Shown: positions 20,271 to 33,179, counted from the stretch's first letter. The stretch: DNA of 64,000 nt from Marthasterias glacialis (GCA_911728455.2 OU452225.1:8592106-8656105), one strand, 5' to 3'. Notes: generated from the sequence alone by a model not told the origin. Numbers and translations: made by a program.

Positions 20271-20416
20271 TAGACCCCTTGCATATGATGACCAGAAAAG
20301 CCCCAACAGTGCCCTCACTGAGGTCAAAGGAAGGCCTATCATTGGCTGAGGATTGTGCATTGTACACGTTTTCATTGTCTGACCTCAGCAATGGGGGGTC
20401 TATGCAAGGGGATCTA
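20271..20416. mobile_element. MITE, TAGACCCCTTGCAT ends
   Basis: TAGACCCCTTGCATATGATG at the left; the right end TATGCAAGGGGATCTA is its near complement, with an inner copy of GGGGGGTCTA. 146 bp, TA at both ends. Confidence 0.75.
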
Positions 20417-20500
20417 CTCAGTTTACTAATGTAGCTAAAGTACATTGTCTCTGTAAATTAGCTAAAACAGACACAAATTCCTCAATAGACCTTTATCATA

Positions 20501-21408
20501 GTGCGGCCATCTTGATTTTCTCCCATTCAAACCAATGTAAACCAAACCGGGGCTGAAAGGGCAAATAGTCTGGTTCCTTTTTGTATTAGCATATATTACT
20601 GTTATTGGATACAGGGAACATAACCAAGATGGTTGCAGCATGATAAAGGTCTAAAGTAGCTTTGGTGTGTCAAGTAAATTTCCCCCTTGACGCCATTGTT
20701 CCCCTGACTTTGTTGATCTGATCTGATCATGGTGCGGCCATCTTGATTTTCTCCCATTCAAACCAATGTAAACCAAACCGGGGCTGAAAGGGCAAATAGT
20801 CTGGTTCCTTTTTGTATTAGCATATATTACTGTTATTGGATACAGGGAACATAACCAAGATGGTTGCAGCATGATAAAGGTCTAAAGTAGCTTTGGTGTG
20901 TCAAGTAAATTTCCCCCTTGACGCCATTGTTCCCCTGACTTTGTTGATCTGATCTGATCATGGTGCGGCCATCTTGATTTTCTCCCATTCAAACCAATGT
21001 AAACCAAACCGGGGCTGAAAGGGCAAATAGTCTGGTTCCTTTTTGTATTAGCATATATTACTGTTATTGGATACAGGGAACATAACCAAGATGGTTGCAG
21101 CATGATAAAGGTCTATAGTAGCTTTGGTGTGTCAAGTAAATTTCCCCCTTGACGCCATTGTTCCCCTGACTTTGTTGATCTGATCTGATCATGGTGCGGC
21201 CATCTTGATTTTCTCCCATTCAAACCAATGTAAACCAAACCGGGGCTGAAAGGGCAAATAGTCTGGTTCCTTTTTGTATTAGCATATATTACTGTTATTG
21301 GATACAGGGAACATAACCAAGATGGTTGCAGCATGATAAAGGTCTATAGTAGCTTTGGTGTGTCAAGTAAATTTCCCCCTTGACGCCATTGTTCCCCTGA
21401 CTTTGTTG
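20501..21408. repeat. 231-bp tandem array, four copies
   Basis: GTGCGGCCATCTTG starts at 20501, 20732, 20963 and 21194, exactly 231 bp apart. Each unit is most of a TA-flanked MITE plus 60-70 bp of flank (AAGTAGCTTTGGTGTGTCAA, GACGCCATTGTTCCCCTGAC). The first copy still has the MITE's own left end (TAGACCTTTATCAT, 20484); later copies have GATCTGATCTGATCATG at the junction. The only difference I noticed is TCTAAAG in copies 1-2 versus TCTATAG in copies 3-4. The identical minus-strand ORFs here are a by-product. Confidence 0.95.
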
Positions 21409-21892
21409 GAAATGATACTGCAAGCCCATATTGCTTATCATTGGAACCGGAACACCAATCTCAACTCCAAACATTTGGGTGTTTAGTTACCATAGGAGGA
21501 TTTGGGAGGGTCTTTAGCCAAAGACACTAAGGATGTAAGGTTGTTAATGTATCATTATGTAATTAATATATGTAGTTTTTTTTTTACTGTTATTAATTTG
21601 GCAGCTGTTAAAGTTTATCATAATTTCACGATGGTCACATGATGTGATCACATGGTATGTTTGAACAGAGGCTGGTGTCTGAATTGAGGGACTTTGGCTA
21701 TGGCTTATGTATATGTGCAAAAGCAGTGATGCAGTCACAGCCGAAATCCTTCACTACAGACCCTGCCATGACATGTTTTGGTCACACTCTACCAATGTTG
21801 GATTTCTCAATGTCTTTATTTTAACTTGTATAATTTTTAAATTGAAACAAGAAGTAGCCCTTGCAAACTGTTTTACCAACCAAAAATGACCA
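21409..21892. other. Intergenic, nothing recognised
   Basis: Contains a short GACTTTGGCTATGGCTTA motif like that of the 19387 element. No gene. Confidence 0.35.
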
Positions 21893-22142
21893 GGGGCCAA
21901 TTTCTTAGCGCTGCTTAATGGTGAGCAATTTTTTGCGCTAACTATAGCAGACAAATTTGCTTAAGCGTAAGCGTATTTCACAGATTAGCAAGAAAATTAG
22001 GCGGCCAGCTTGCACATTCACCATATATTTCCTACAGCAAGCACCGGAAGGTTAGCATGCCTTTTCCTGTGCAGCGCTAAGAAATGGAAATCGCACAGCA
22101 AGCACAAAATCGGCTGTTAAGCAGCTCTATGAATTTGGGCCC
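21893..22142. mobile_element. MITE with GGGCC-AATTTCTTAGCGCTGCTTAA ends
   Basis: GGGGCCAATTTCTTAGCGCTGCTTAA-type left end and TTAAGCAGCTCTATGAATTTGGGCCC-type right end are inverted. AGACAAATTTGCTTAAGCGT links it to the TTAGCAGAAA family. About 250 bp, non-coding. Confidence 0.7.
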
Positions 22143-23450
22143 TGTGGTGTAAATGCAAAAAGTGGTAATGACCTAATGTTTGGGCCCTAGCAGAGTCTAT
22201 TTTCAGTGAGACTTTGATAGGGTCGAAACATCAAACAACTTTTTGCATTGTTAAATCTTACCTGGAACTTTGGTTTAAAATGGAAAGGGTTGGGGGGAAG
22301 CGTTCGTCTTCTTACCTGTATTATTACAAAAATTGTTTGGGGTTATAAACTACCTAAGTAAGTTTTGTGTAAATCTGTAAACATTTATTTGTTTTTCAAT
22401 CTTACAAATGTTGTGCACATCGTTAAGGGATGACAGCATGAGGGTTGAAAGGGTGAGATATTTTTTAATTGGATTAATAGAGGACGGTCTATCCCGCTTG
22501 TTTAAATTTCCCCTAATGTTGTCTTCAAAAGTAGACGATGGGAGAAGAAAACGTAATGTTTTGCTTGACCAATGTACCAAACTTGATTGCCCAAATTGAA
22601 AAGCAAACTGTTAATTTACAAAAGAGTATTTATTTTTTAACTGAATCTTTGACGTGTGCATGGATGAATTGATTGAATGTAAAATTCTGACATTTGAAAA
22701 TCTTGAGTTAAAGACATTTATTTTGCATATAAGAAAGTTCACAATTTAGTCGTCTTTTTATATGCATGTTCAACATCTGGCATCAGAACTAGACCCACTA
22801 TTTTAGACATAGTTGCTAACTTGTACTATACTTATAGTTGAAGGAATTATTCATGAGAGATTAACATATTCATGATTGAGATGCATAATTCATGAGCCGG
22901 GCGGAATATGTCAAGACTGATTTGACTTGTTCATAGGAGTGTGACAACGGCAGGTTTTGTAACAAAAATATATAAATATAAATAAGAAGATAACATTGTG
23001 CCTGTATATGTCAGTAGAGAGTTGCTAATTAATTAATATAAATGCGAAAGCATTAAAACTTAAAATCAGATCAAATTGATTTAGTTTGTATGATAATTCA
23101 TTATTAATTACATTTATTGTTTTATTAGTGGCAGTTTATTAGTTCCCCCACCCACCCACCTCAAACATTTTGATTGACAGGCTGAAAAGACTCCCGAATT
23201 CCAGAGTTTGCAATAGTTCGTGAATTTGGCTTTGCTTGTTCTCCAAAACGAGTGATGTTCATTATTGTGTTCTAAATCGTCAACTATTATGTCCCAATCA
23301 AAATTTAATACCAAAATTTTATGATACTGACTGCGACTTAAATTACTTTTGATGCAAAAGGCAATCCCCCATTGAAAACACTCAAAATCAAAGGTGTCAT
23401 ATTCCTGCCAACCCCCCCCCCCCTTATTCTTCTGTGATTATTAACCTCCC
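22143..23450. other. Intergenic between FCHO and the next gene
   Basis: AT-rich; carries a decayed remnant of the TTAA MITE near 22370-22430 and a C-rich tract near 23408-23465. No convincing coding sequence. Confidence 0.4.
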
Positions 23451-25535
23451 CCTCCCCTCCCCTCATCTTCTTTGCATTTCCTCCTCCGTAGACTGGCTCC
23501 TGGCCGATACAGGTGCCTTCCCCTATCGCATTTCATGCAATCTCCCACTAATTCACTCCTTGCCCGCGGCGCGCTCAAACCAGTGAGCCGGTGTAGTAGT
23601 GCTTTTACCTCGGCATAGCATTACCACCAGACTCACCGGTGTCTCCGCGCTACGGACAGATTGAATGTTGTCTGCGGTACGCCAGTATGTTATTGGAGCT
23701 GGTAGATTAGGGTGGTTGACTCACGCTATTCGCTGCTCAAACAGTCCGGGATTATGGAGAAATTGTCAAAATAGACTACGCGGGCAATAAATCCTTAGTT
23801 GTAATGATGAAAACAGTGAACTCTGCCACCCTGAAATGTCTGTCTTGACGACGGGACTATTTTTGTTGACTATAAAGAAAAGAGATCCAAGCCGTTATTA
23901 CAGAAAATGGCGAATGGATGGGACCTTCCTGAGGAAATGGAAGAAAAATACAGATGAGGATAGGCATAAGCGTCAATGTTTGCACTGTCTCTTTGGAATG
24001 CAATTAATTACTACATCGCCATTTTATGTCGGATTCCCCGTATTCTCAATAAGAATTACAAGAAGTGATTGCCTATACGCAAATGGGGCCCGACTATTTC
24101 CCCGTCATTCATAGCCTCGCTCTGGTTTTGTATTGATGATATAGCAAGGTTGCATCAAGGTAACTTGGCAAACGTCATACATTTTTTTTATCACACCTCT
24201 AACAGAAATGTGATTGCAAACGCCAGTTTTCCCCGGGGGAAAATGTTCGCCTATATTTGACTGCCAATTGTGTCGGCCTCAATTTTGATCACAGTCATAT
24301 CCGATGTTGTAGGTGGCCGGCCATGAACGGTAGTGCAGTATTATTTTGCCAATGACTTTCGCTCGCACTGGCAATGAAAGAATCGTAACGAGACAAGAAG
24401 ATGAATCAAAAACAAGAAATTGGATATAACAAAACACACTGAGTACTCCCCTAAATATAGAAAAAGATCCAAATCCAAGATAACTTGACGAAAATACGCC
24501 AAGGCCGCTAAAAAATGCGTAAACACTGCGTTCATTACCCACTGTGCCGCTCTACGGGCTCCTTCACAATAGTTTATAGATATCGCATCTTGAATCTGGC
24601 CGTTGCCATAGGAACGCGTAATAACCAGTGGCTACTTTCCTCGCTAGATAAAAGTTGACGTGATGTCAAGACGTTTTGTACGTTAGGATGATGTTGGGCC
24701 GGGAGGACCCGGCGTGAATGTGCGTGTCCCTGTGCGAAAAACACTAAAAATCGGTTTTATTTAGAACTGGAAATGCGCAAATCATTGCTGACATTTATAT
24801 TGTTTAGGCCCTGCGACTTTTCAAAGGTTTTAATGAATGGTGTAATCTGATGTCAGTTACCATACGTTGAAAATTGTGGCGCCAAAATTAATTGTCAATC
24901 TGCTTTCTACGACGATGCTAGGCGCTGTCATTAACGATTATTTGATTTATGTTGTATTATCAAAATGAAACTTCGTGATTTTTCTTCATTTAACTATAGG
25001 GCATTGAACTGTTGATGCCATATAGTTAGTGTAGTAGATTGATTTGATTGCAGTAGGCCTACGTCATCTTCCGGAAATCATGCGAGAATGAGAGTTAAAA
25101 TAAGACACCCCAAAACTGCTGTTGTTTCAGCAGGCAGTTCGGTGCTTCTTGGCTTTGCAAACGGCGAGGCTTCAACTCGGCCTTCCTGCCTGCTGAGTGT
25201 GTGTGCATAATGTTTGTTGTGATTCCTTAGTCGCCACTAGAGGGCCACGCGGGGCTTATGAACTGATTGGCACGCACGCGCGCTCGGTGCTCGTGAGCAG
25301 ACGATATTCACAGATTTTCGTCTGTGTATGTACGCGTACGTATGAACGTAGGATATTCTGCAAACTTTGGACAAAATTTGTAGCCGCAATTTGCAATTTT
25401 ATCTGGCGGACGAGCACCGTTCATTTCTGTGATATATAGCATACGCAATCTTCCTTCGTATAATTTCTGATGAACTTGATGAATGAACACGAAAAATACA
25501 CCCGGAAAGCGTTGCCTTTAATTCGGTCAAGTCGG
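23451..25535 (+). promoter_or_regulatory. CpG-bearing promoter region and possible noncoding first exon
   Basis: CpG is visibly more frequent than in neighbouring sequence (for example GCCCGCGGCGCGCTC near 23567, GCACGCACGCGCGCTCGG near 25270). The region ends with a consensus donor, GTCGG|gtaagttt (gt at 25536), and a matching acceptor lies 2 kb on (ATTTTAG at 27542) just before the first coding exon. I infer a 5' UTR exon somewhere in about 25,100-25,535. The transcription start is not resolved. ORFs in this stretch (23836, 25584) look non-coding. Confidence 0.4.
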
Positions 25536-27542
25536 GTAAGTTTATCGTTGTCACGTAGGTAACTATGTTGTTTTGTACGTTGTGTGAATCTGATTTTGCA
25601 TAGTCTGACGAAAGAAGCCACGGCTGAAGCGCTGTATACTATTCTACTGCTAGTACTCAGCGAATTTGCCCATTATACTTGGGACTGGGTGCTATGGCTT
25701 TCAGAGATTCTTGCTGTTGAAAGAGGAAGGAATGTAAAGGGAATGTCTAAATTATTGACACTTTTTTGTACGGTCGGTGGTGTGTGTACTGCAACGATGG
25801 CAAGAGGGATGCGTGCCGTGTGTTGTTTTTGTAAATGCCACAATCAATGGGACTTTGTTTGCCATGCCGTAGCTCAGGTGTCTTGCTACTGCCCGTTGTT
25901 TATGGCAATGTCTGAACTTAGCATTCATCCCAAACTATTACTATATTAGCTACAAATTTCTTTCGTCTGCCAGCATTTCCTGTTTCTTGCGTTCATTCAC
26001 AATCATTTTTGCAATTCAGGCAGGAAGTTTATAGAATGTCAGAGAAAACCAGTGAAGGTCATCTCCTACCTAGTTCAGTTGTACATTGATGAAACTCTGA
26101 TCTTCGAATAAAGGTTTTGACAAAGATGTAAATTAACATAATAGAGTTGAGTGCAATAAATATAATTATTAGTCATGGGTGTATTCACAAGAAGAGTATT
26201 TTTCCATTAATTTGTCTTACCTTCAAGCAAACAACTCTCAGTCTCAATGATCAAAATCCAAAGGTATTATTGAAGAATAAATATATGTAGTATGAAAAAT
26301 AGTAATAAGAGGTGTTCGTGCAGTTGCAAGAACACCTCATAAAAGGGGAAATTAATATCAGGTCCTTGATCTTTGGAATAGTTCAAACTCAACTGAACAA
26401 TTTAAAATAATGCAGAGCTTTCCAAAACAACTTATCATCTGCAATCCTAGTGTGTGTCTTCTTATTGTTTAGAATCATAACATGAATGATCTTTTGACTA
26501 TTAAAAACTGCGTTGAAAACTATAAATTTATTGTAAAGATAATGTTCCAAAATTTTCACAGTTATCATTTCTTTTTTTGTCTCTTTCTGATTTGTTCAGA
26601 AAAATCATAAAAAAATATATAAAGACTGTATAATCTTTGGAATTTGACAGATTTGAATAATACACATAATTGAAAACAATAGATAATTACTCAGATGAGA
26701 AATCTTATATTTGAAAAAATGTATTAATTGAAAAGCTAAATTAGTTCTTGTCCTCTTTACATAGTTGTTTGGAAAATCTGAGGGAATGTTTTGTATGTGT
26801 TCTGTCAAAAGAAAATTAAACCAAAGATAAAAAAAGATGAACCAGAACAGGGCTTTACATGCAGAGAAAAATTATTACAAGTTAACTCTTCTATTTGATT
26901 TTGTTGTGTGTTTTGTAACCATTTAAATATCAGCAGTGATTTATGCTGTTGTTAGTGTATACTTGCCCTTTCAAGAACGGAGCAATCAGGCCTGATGTGA
27001 TACTATTTAGTGCCACATTAAGAAAAGGAGACAAAGTGTTCCATGTGGGTGGTTTGAACAGCCTTTATTTGTAATGTACAAAGCCAATTTGTTTGTTTTT
27101 TAAATACCACAGATTTATGATGCAACAGATCTCCAAAAGCCATAAGATCTTTAACAAATGCCATACAGGATGAACCATTTATCATATTGATTACCTGCAG
27201 TTACCAAATCTTTCAAATCATAGCAAAACATAATTATGGCAATAAGATTGAATTTGTCTCACACAAAAACATGCATTGAGGAGTGACTTAGTCTATGAAA
27301 CCTGTACTAGCTAGGCTATGCAGAATGCAGCACAAAATGTATTACTTTTAGTATAGTATTACTGTCAAATAATTTACATTGTAACAATAAATAGTAATAC
27401 TTTGTACTACTATAAGTTTTGACTGGTTCTGAAAACTATGCAGTAAACATTTAGCAGCAGCAACAACAAATAGTAGCAAACCATTCCCTTTTCCATGTTC
27501 CTTTCAACAAGTATTTTTATGTGCTCTTTATAGTTATTTTAG
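25536..27542 (+). other. First intron candidate of the second gene
   Basis: Bounded by GTAAGT and ATTTTAG. AT-rich. Near 26965 a 35-bp piece (TTGCCCTTTCAAGAACGGAG) matches 29864-29900. No other exon or element recognised. Confidence 0.4.
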
Positions 27543-27572
27543 GGGAGTAAGTGCCTTTGCCCACCACCTTTC

Positions 27573-27957
27573 ATGATGAGTGGCTCTGGGAAAAGCCTTA
27601 GTGCCTCACTGTCCCTTGAGGAGCTCAGTGTGGATATGAACCAGCCAGCAAGAAGAACTGGTCAGCCCTCAACTAGCTCTTTCCATTCCAGCCCCGGACC
27701 AAGCTCTCAACAAGCCACCAGGATCATCTATGATGGATCCAATAACACCATACCAAGAACTAAGAAATCCGGTGGTTCATCAGGGGGAGGGGGAAGCCCT
27801 GGACGGACCTCAAGGGCCTCCCTGAGGAAGACGGTGTCCTCTCCCATTGGACCATTCCATGGAAATGATGTAGTTGGTGCAAGACTTGCCAATTCCTCAG
27901 GATTGGAGATACAGAGAGTCAGCCATCATGTGATTGACGTCAACGAATCAGATTCCG
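27573..27957 (+). CDS. First coding exon (long N-terminal isoform) of an unidentified gene; PDE4-like candidate
   Basis: Starts ATGATGAGTGGC. The acceptor AG at 27541-27542 is part of an in-frame TAG, so the frame is open only from the exon border. 128 complete codons, then the donor TCCG|gtaagt in phase 1. The peptide is Ser/Gly/Pro-rich and probably disordered: MMSGSGKSLSASLSLEELS at the start, GGSSGGGGSPGRTSRASLRK in the middle (basic sites of the kind PKA phosphorylates), and a better ordered end, LEIQRVSHHVIDVNESDS. No domain is recognised. Codon use and splice context look genuine. The gene body must lie beyond the window or in exons I could not find. A PDE4 N-terminus is possible: human PDE4 isoform exons also end in phase 1 before FDVxNG. 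Confidence 0.65.
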
Positions 27958-28028
27958 GTAAGTTTTTAAAACTTTTGTCAGGTTCTGAGCCAAGTTTAAA
28001 ATTTTGCAAAATATTTTGATACTTTACT

Positions 28029-28580
28029 TAGTTATAGACCTGTGCTGCCATCTTGTGTTTCACCCATTCAAACAACTGCAAAATTAAGGTGAATTTGTAG
28101 AGGACCACAAGGGGGTGCACCATTTTTTCTTAGAGGGCACCTCTGGCCAATAAAAACTGTACTTTGCGTTTAAATTTTTATCAACAAGATCTTAATTTAC
28201 ATGTAGGCCTATGCAATGCCCTTTTTAGCGCCTTTTTAAGGGTCGTTTACTATTTTTTATAAGATAATCTGACATGGAGGTAAAAGCATAACTATACATT
28301 TTCTGCATGTAAATAGAAAAATAGTTTAAACCATTTAGCGATAACCATTTATAAAAGCTTGTAAAATGTGACATTTTATTCCGCTAATTTATAATATTAA
28401 ACTCCAGATTTCAAATGCCACCCTGCCCCCCCCCACCCCATAGAACTTACACTTCTACATTTCAATCAATCTAACCATACTGAGGCCAGAAGGGAAAATA
28501 GTCTGCCTCCTTTTTTGTTTAGAGAAGTGGTATTCACAAATGTTAATTGCACGCAGGAAATATGACATATGTGTAGATGG
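28029..28580. repeat. Strongly diverged TA-MITE relative, split by unrelated sequence
   Basis: TATAGACCTGTGCTGCCATC with CACCCATTCAAAC resembles the left part of the TAGACC family; ATACTGAGGCCAGAAGGGAAAATAGTCTG-like sequence at 28475-28510 resembles its middle. About 400 bp of other sequence lies between. Confidence 0.45.
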
Positions 28581-29019
28581 TGAAAAATGATACATATACC
28601 TTTCAACTTTCTAGAAGGGCGTGAACAACACCATACAAGTTCACGCCTTCAAGTTGTATTCAAGGGATGATGCACATGTCCCTCTTTGGACTTTGTTGAG
28701 GTGTTTTTTTTTTCTGTAGGTTGAGAAAAGACCACTTCCCATTTTTAAGATTTTTCATTTTTGTGCAATTACATCCCTAATGATGATCAGTTGCATGGTG
28801 GTTTTTTCCCCTATGACTTTCAAGTTTCCCATTGCATTATTTCATGTTTTAGCTTCTTTTCTTTTGATCTCATGGGGGCAGGGCAGATGAAGGGGGTGAC
28901 AAAAGATGAGTTTGAACCACTCCAAACAATTTTTTAGGTTTCATAAAAAATAAAAAAAAACTCTACATGTTTTTGTTTCTTCCCAATCTTTACCTGAAGT
29001 CAGGATCATGCCTGTCTTT

Positions 29020-29572
29020 ATAGACAGTGCTTAATTCTTTCTCAAGGTTGAATAGTTCATTGAAAATAATAAGACACGACAGTCAGGCAAATCACAATGA
29101 GTCTTTGGGGATATAATGCTTTTGGTGACATTTTTTATTATCAATTCAGAAGATTTTGAAACAAATTTTATAGTTTTATTCATTATTTGAAAAATGTTGA
29201 CACCTTAAAAAGATAACTTTACTGGAGAGGCTTTAGAGAAAAGGGGGACATGTATAAATGTTGCCAGTATGTTTCAAATACTTCTTTGGGTTAGAATTTT
29301 ACTGTCTGAAATGATATGTAGGCCTATCAGTGTCTTGTAATTTGAAACAAATTTACACAGTTTGGGGAGGGACTTGAAGTTTAGGGTTAGGCTGAGGCTA
29401 TTGTTTTATGCAAAGCTTTTGGGATTCTCCTAAACAATTATAACACCATCTAGGTCATAGACAGTGCTTAATTCTTTCTCAAGGTTGAATAGTTCATTGA
29501 AAATAATAAGACACGACAGTCAGGCAAATCACAATGAGTCTTTGGAGATATAATGCTTTTGGTGACATTTTT
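29020..29572 (+). repeat. Direct repeat of about 113 bp, copies 437 bp apart
   Basis: Copy 1 at 29020-29133 and copy 2 at 29457-29570 start ATAGACAGTGCTTAATTC and end GCTTTTGGTGACATTTTT. The only change I noticed is GGGGATAT versus GGAGATAT. No inverted ends and no tRNA head, so a recent local duplication. Confidence 0.85.
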
Positions 29573-32221
29573 AGGTCAACTAAGTATATAGTCATCTTTA
29601 GTTAGCAGTTTTTGGTGATCAACATTATGTCAAGAGTGTGATTTGAACCTACTGTTCCTAGATTATTCTACCAGTGCCCTGTTAAATCAGTACCTTGGGA
29701 AGCCTGACATTGGGTTACTATCAGCAGGCCTGATGTTTCTCGGAGGCAACTGAGGCAATTGCCTCTGCTGCCCCTGGTCATTGCCTTGGTGCCCTTGAAA
29801 TGTTCCAATAGAAATTTACAGTTTTCTCATAGAGGTGCCCTTTATCTAGAAGAAAATGCTTTGGTGTCCTTGCCCTGTCAAGAACGAAGCAATCAGCCCT
29901 GCATCAAGGCTATCATACACGTCACCTAGACTTTTCTGTGATAATAAAAATGACATTAAAAATGCTCAGTATGAAACCTCCAGTGAAATCGATAAATAAA
30001 TGTAAATTGAATAGAAAAAGGTGAATGCCCTCTGTATTGGATTACTGGTGGATTTACTGGTGCATAAATAAAATGTAATTACTTTTGCACTTTAACTTGC
30101 TTAAGATGCCCCTGTTGCCAGTCTCATAAAAACGATTGAGTGATATATGTGTCAGTTATTGTTTTCATGAGTTGTGTTACTGACATCAATTCCGATTTAA
30201 TTGAACTGTAAACTGATGTTTTAAAGTATGGAAACAGTTCCTGCACAATGCCTGTTACCTAATGGGATGATGTGCTAATTTTTAAATTAACATTGCAAGT
30301 ATTTGTTATAAGTCCTGTGCCATTTAATAGTTGACGGTCAAGGAAATGAACATTACACACATATGTGTTGTTTTTTTACATAAATGTGTGGCTGAACAAT
30401 CTGCAAAATGTTTAAATCAGAATAATATTTTATGTAAAAATGGAAATTATAAAATATATATTATTACATTTCTCTAGCAATTGGCTTTTATGCAACTGCA
30501 TTATCAAATAATAAATTCCACAAGACCCTGACCGAAGGAAAACTATCTTCCTGGAAAAAATGATTGGAAAGAGAGGGGAGAGCCAGCAAGGCATTGAGCA
30601 TGCTGAATACATCCTTAAATAAATGTCACCTGCATCTGCTTAATGTAGAAGATTTCCCAGACAGGTATTTTTAGCCCCATTTCCAGCCAACCCCTGAATC
30701 AAGGGGTTATTGTTTTTCTGAATGAACAGGTGAACTCTCACACTAGGAGGCACACGTTTACTCAAAAATTGATTTTAATGAATGAAGGCGAACAGGTTGG
30801 CCCAATCAGTGTTCTTCCCTGCACTGTATAAACTCAATAATTATCTGCATTGCCTCAAGGCTACGCAGAAGCTGTTTCCTTCTGGACAACGTCTTGGCTC
30901 GCAGTTCTGTTCTCGCTTCAGCACACGCTGTTGCATGCTTGAGTAGGTTGTGGAAATCTGTCATTCATTCATCCATCCTTACTCGGTATTGATCTGTAGT
31001 CCCTCGTTCAAACGGCAGGGACATGTACGCGCTTTGTGCTACGTGTCTGCCGTAATAATGTCATGCAGCGTGTACCTTGTAATGTGTACCGTATAGTGTT
31101 CCTGCAGAGCGCCACATATAAAATCTCCGTTATTGATCATTGCAGTTTCACACTGGTCAGTCAATGCCTGACTTTGTATTTCACAAATTGACATTGTAAT
31201 TGTTAACAGCAATTATAAGCCATCAAATCATATGAAGCTTTTAGGTGTGGAAGCAGCACATTGCATGTTTGTAAATTAAAGATGTCACTATGATTCATAT
31301 AATGTGGACAGCATCTTCTAATATTTGCACATTAAAAGCCGTAGGCCCTATACCTTTTCTGTCAATTAAAATAAAATTGTTTGAATTTTAACAAAAAGTA
31401 GCTATGTATAGTATTTCACGCAATTGATCTATTAAGTATTTTGGTGTAGAGATTATATCATCTATCACCAATCTATCATCTTTTCAAAAGATTGAAAATA
31501 AGCTTGAATGAGGTGAATACTGAAATAACAAGTTATTCCTGAGGAAACCAGAGGACTAGAATGAAGTGCACTGTACACATCTTAAAATCAACAATGCATC
31601 TCACATTTTAAGATATTTTAACTGCTGTACAAATATCCTAAGTCTACTAAGATTTAAGTATCTCTCAACACAAATCCATCTTCCTCCACAGTAGAGCAGT
31701 TTCTTCAGTCTGGAAATTCATTATGTGGGTGTTCCATTGCTTTCTCTAACACAAACAAGTTATTTTTTCCGCCTCTTTTTATCACAAACATGTTACTTAA
31801 CTTCGTTATGCCAATAATAAATTAACATTTACAAGGCATTTACTGTTGGCTTGAACTACGTTTGTTTTCAATTTCATTGTGTAAGTGTATTTTTAGCTAG
31901 TTGGTTTTTCTTGAAACGTAACTCACTGAGGTGGAGGACATCTGGAAATGTCAAAGTGCATGAAGTAAAAGAGAAAATTCAGAGCCAGAGTCCTTTTCTG
32001 TAAATATTTCATTGCCTTTAGTTAACAAACAGGAAATAACATTTTGATATCTGAATGACATTTTGATGCCACAGCCCTTTAAAAAGTACCATAAACACTT
32101 TTTAATAAAAAGCCCTTCAAAACAAATACAAATAACTTCCAACACAGCAACGAAAATACTCCAAAAAGAAACACAAAATACCTGAATTCACCACACAAGA
32201 ACAAACACATCATTTATTACC

Positions 32222-32375
32222 CAAACTATTGCTTAACAAATTCATTTACAAGAACTTGAAGAGGTTACTAGTCACAAATAATGAATTTGTTTAGCTAGAA
32301 GCAAAATTTGTGTTTGCTAAGCAAATTATGTGTGCTTGAATCAGCTATAGCTATGAAGTTGCCCCAATTTGAATT
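32222..32375. repeat. Decayed TTAGCAGAAA-family copy
   Basis: TTGCTTAACAAATTCA, GAGGTTACTAGTCAC, GTTTGCTAAGCAAATTA and AGCTATGAAGTTGCCCC follow the family's order loosely. Confidence 0.4.
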
Positions 32376-32794
32376 TCTTGGCTCTGCATTTTATTCCTGC
32401 AAGTGAACATTCAGTTTGATGCTGCCAGCAATGGGGACACAGGTGTATAAAGCCTACAGGTATATCCATTTCATTCTCATTGAAGAATGGAGTAAATTAA
32501 ATCAATTTGTCCTTCCAAACTAATTTAATATTGTGCCACTCTGTGTGCACAGTTAAAAGGAGAGGTACACGATACATGTGTATGTCATTATAGATACATC
32601 AATGCAGAATTATCATTCGGTTATTGGAAGCTCTTTCGATGTAAGGCGATAACTGTCCAATTTTTTTTCTTCCTTTTTTTCTGAAATAATGTCAGAAAAT
32701 ATTCATTGGAATACACATATGCCAAAAAAAAAAATAAATAAATAAATAACAAACCACATTGGAAACTGACTGGGTAAATTTAATTCAGTTTTTG

Positions 32795-33130
32795 GGTGTC
32801 AGAGCACCGGCACATGGTAGAGCGCCAGCATGACGTTAATCCGGAGACTGCAGGTTCAAATCCCGTTCTTGTCAATTTTTTCTTTGTTCACTCAATAATT
32901 TAATTAAAGTTACTCAGTCAATTTCCCTTGTGGTTTATTACTTGATATTTTACATAAAAAAGTTGCATCCCTAAAGGTGATCCCTGTCCTGCCGCTTCCC
33001 AGGTTGTATGGTAAACTTGGGCGTGATCCCTGGCACCCCCAAAAACAGATATTGTCAAAATAAGGAGATAGCCATCATAGGGCTAGATAGCTCAGTTGTA
33101 AAAAATACTTTGCGACATTGCACGATCAAA
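32795..33130 (+). mobile_element. tRNA-derived SINE (GATAGCTCAGTTGG family), one copy plus a second head
   Basis: TGGTAGAGCGCCAGCATG and GCAGGTTCAAATCCCGTTCT are A- and B-box regions of a tRNA-like head. The tail is CTTTGTTCACTCAATAATTT then TACTCAGTCAATTTCCCTTG. At 33050-33105 a second, truncated head follows (GATATTGTCAAAAT, GGGCTAGATAGCTCAGTTG). Related copies: 43000-43150, and 59815-59960 on the minus strand. Confidence 0.7.
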
Positions 33131-33179
33131 ATACATTAAACTCGAACATAGATCCCTGTCACTTGAATTTTTGTTCACA

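Noticed and set aside
20651-21334. Three identical 73-codon minus-strand ORFs
   Set aside because: They come from the 231-bp tandem array; identity reflects the repeat, and the frame has no coding features.
20501-21408. CRISPR-like regular spacing
   Set aside because: The whole 231-bp unit is repeated with no unique spacers, in a clearly animal-type sequence.
24279-24542. Minus-strand ORF with hydrophobic stretches
   Set aside because: Two overlapping frames are open equally; no signal or family match. Kept only as part of the promoter region.
25584-25949. 121-codon plus-strand ORF
   Set aside because: No recognisable domain, it begins just after a strong donor, and composition looks like chance in a less AT-rich stretch.
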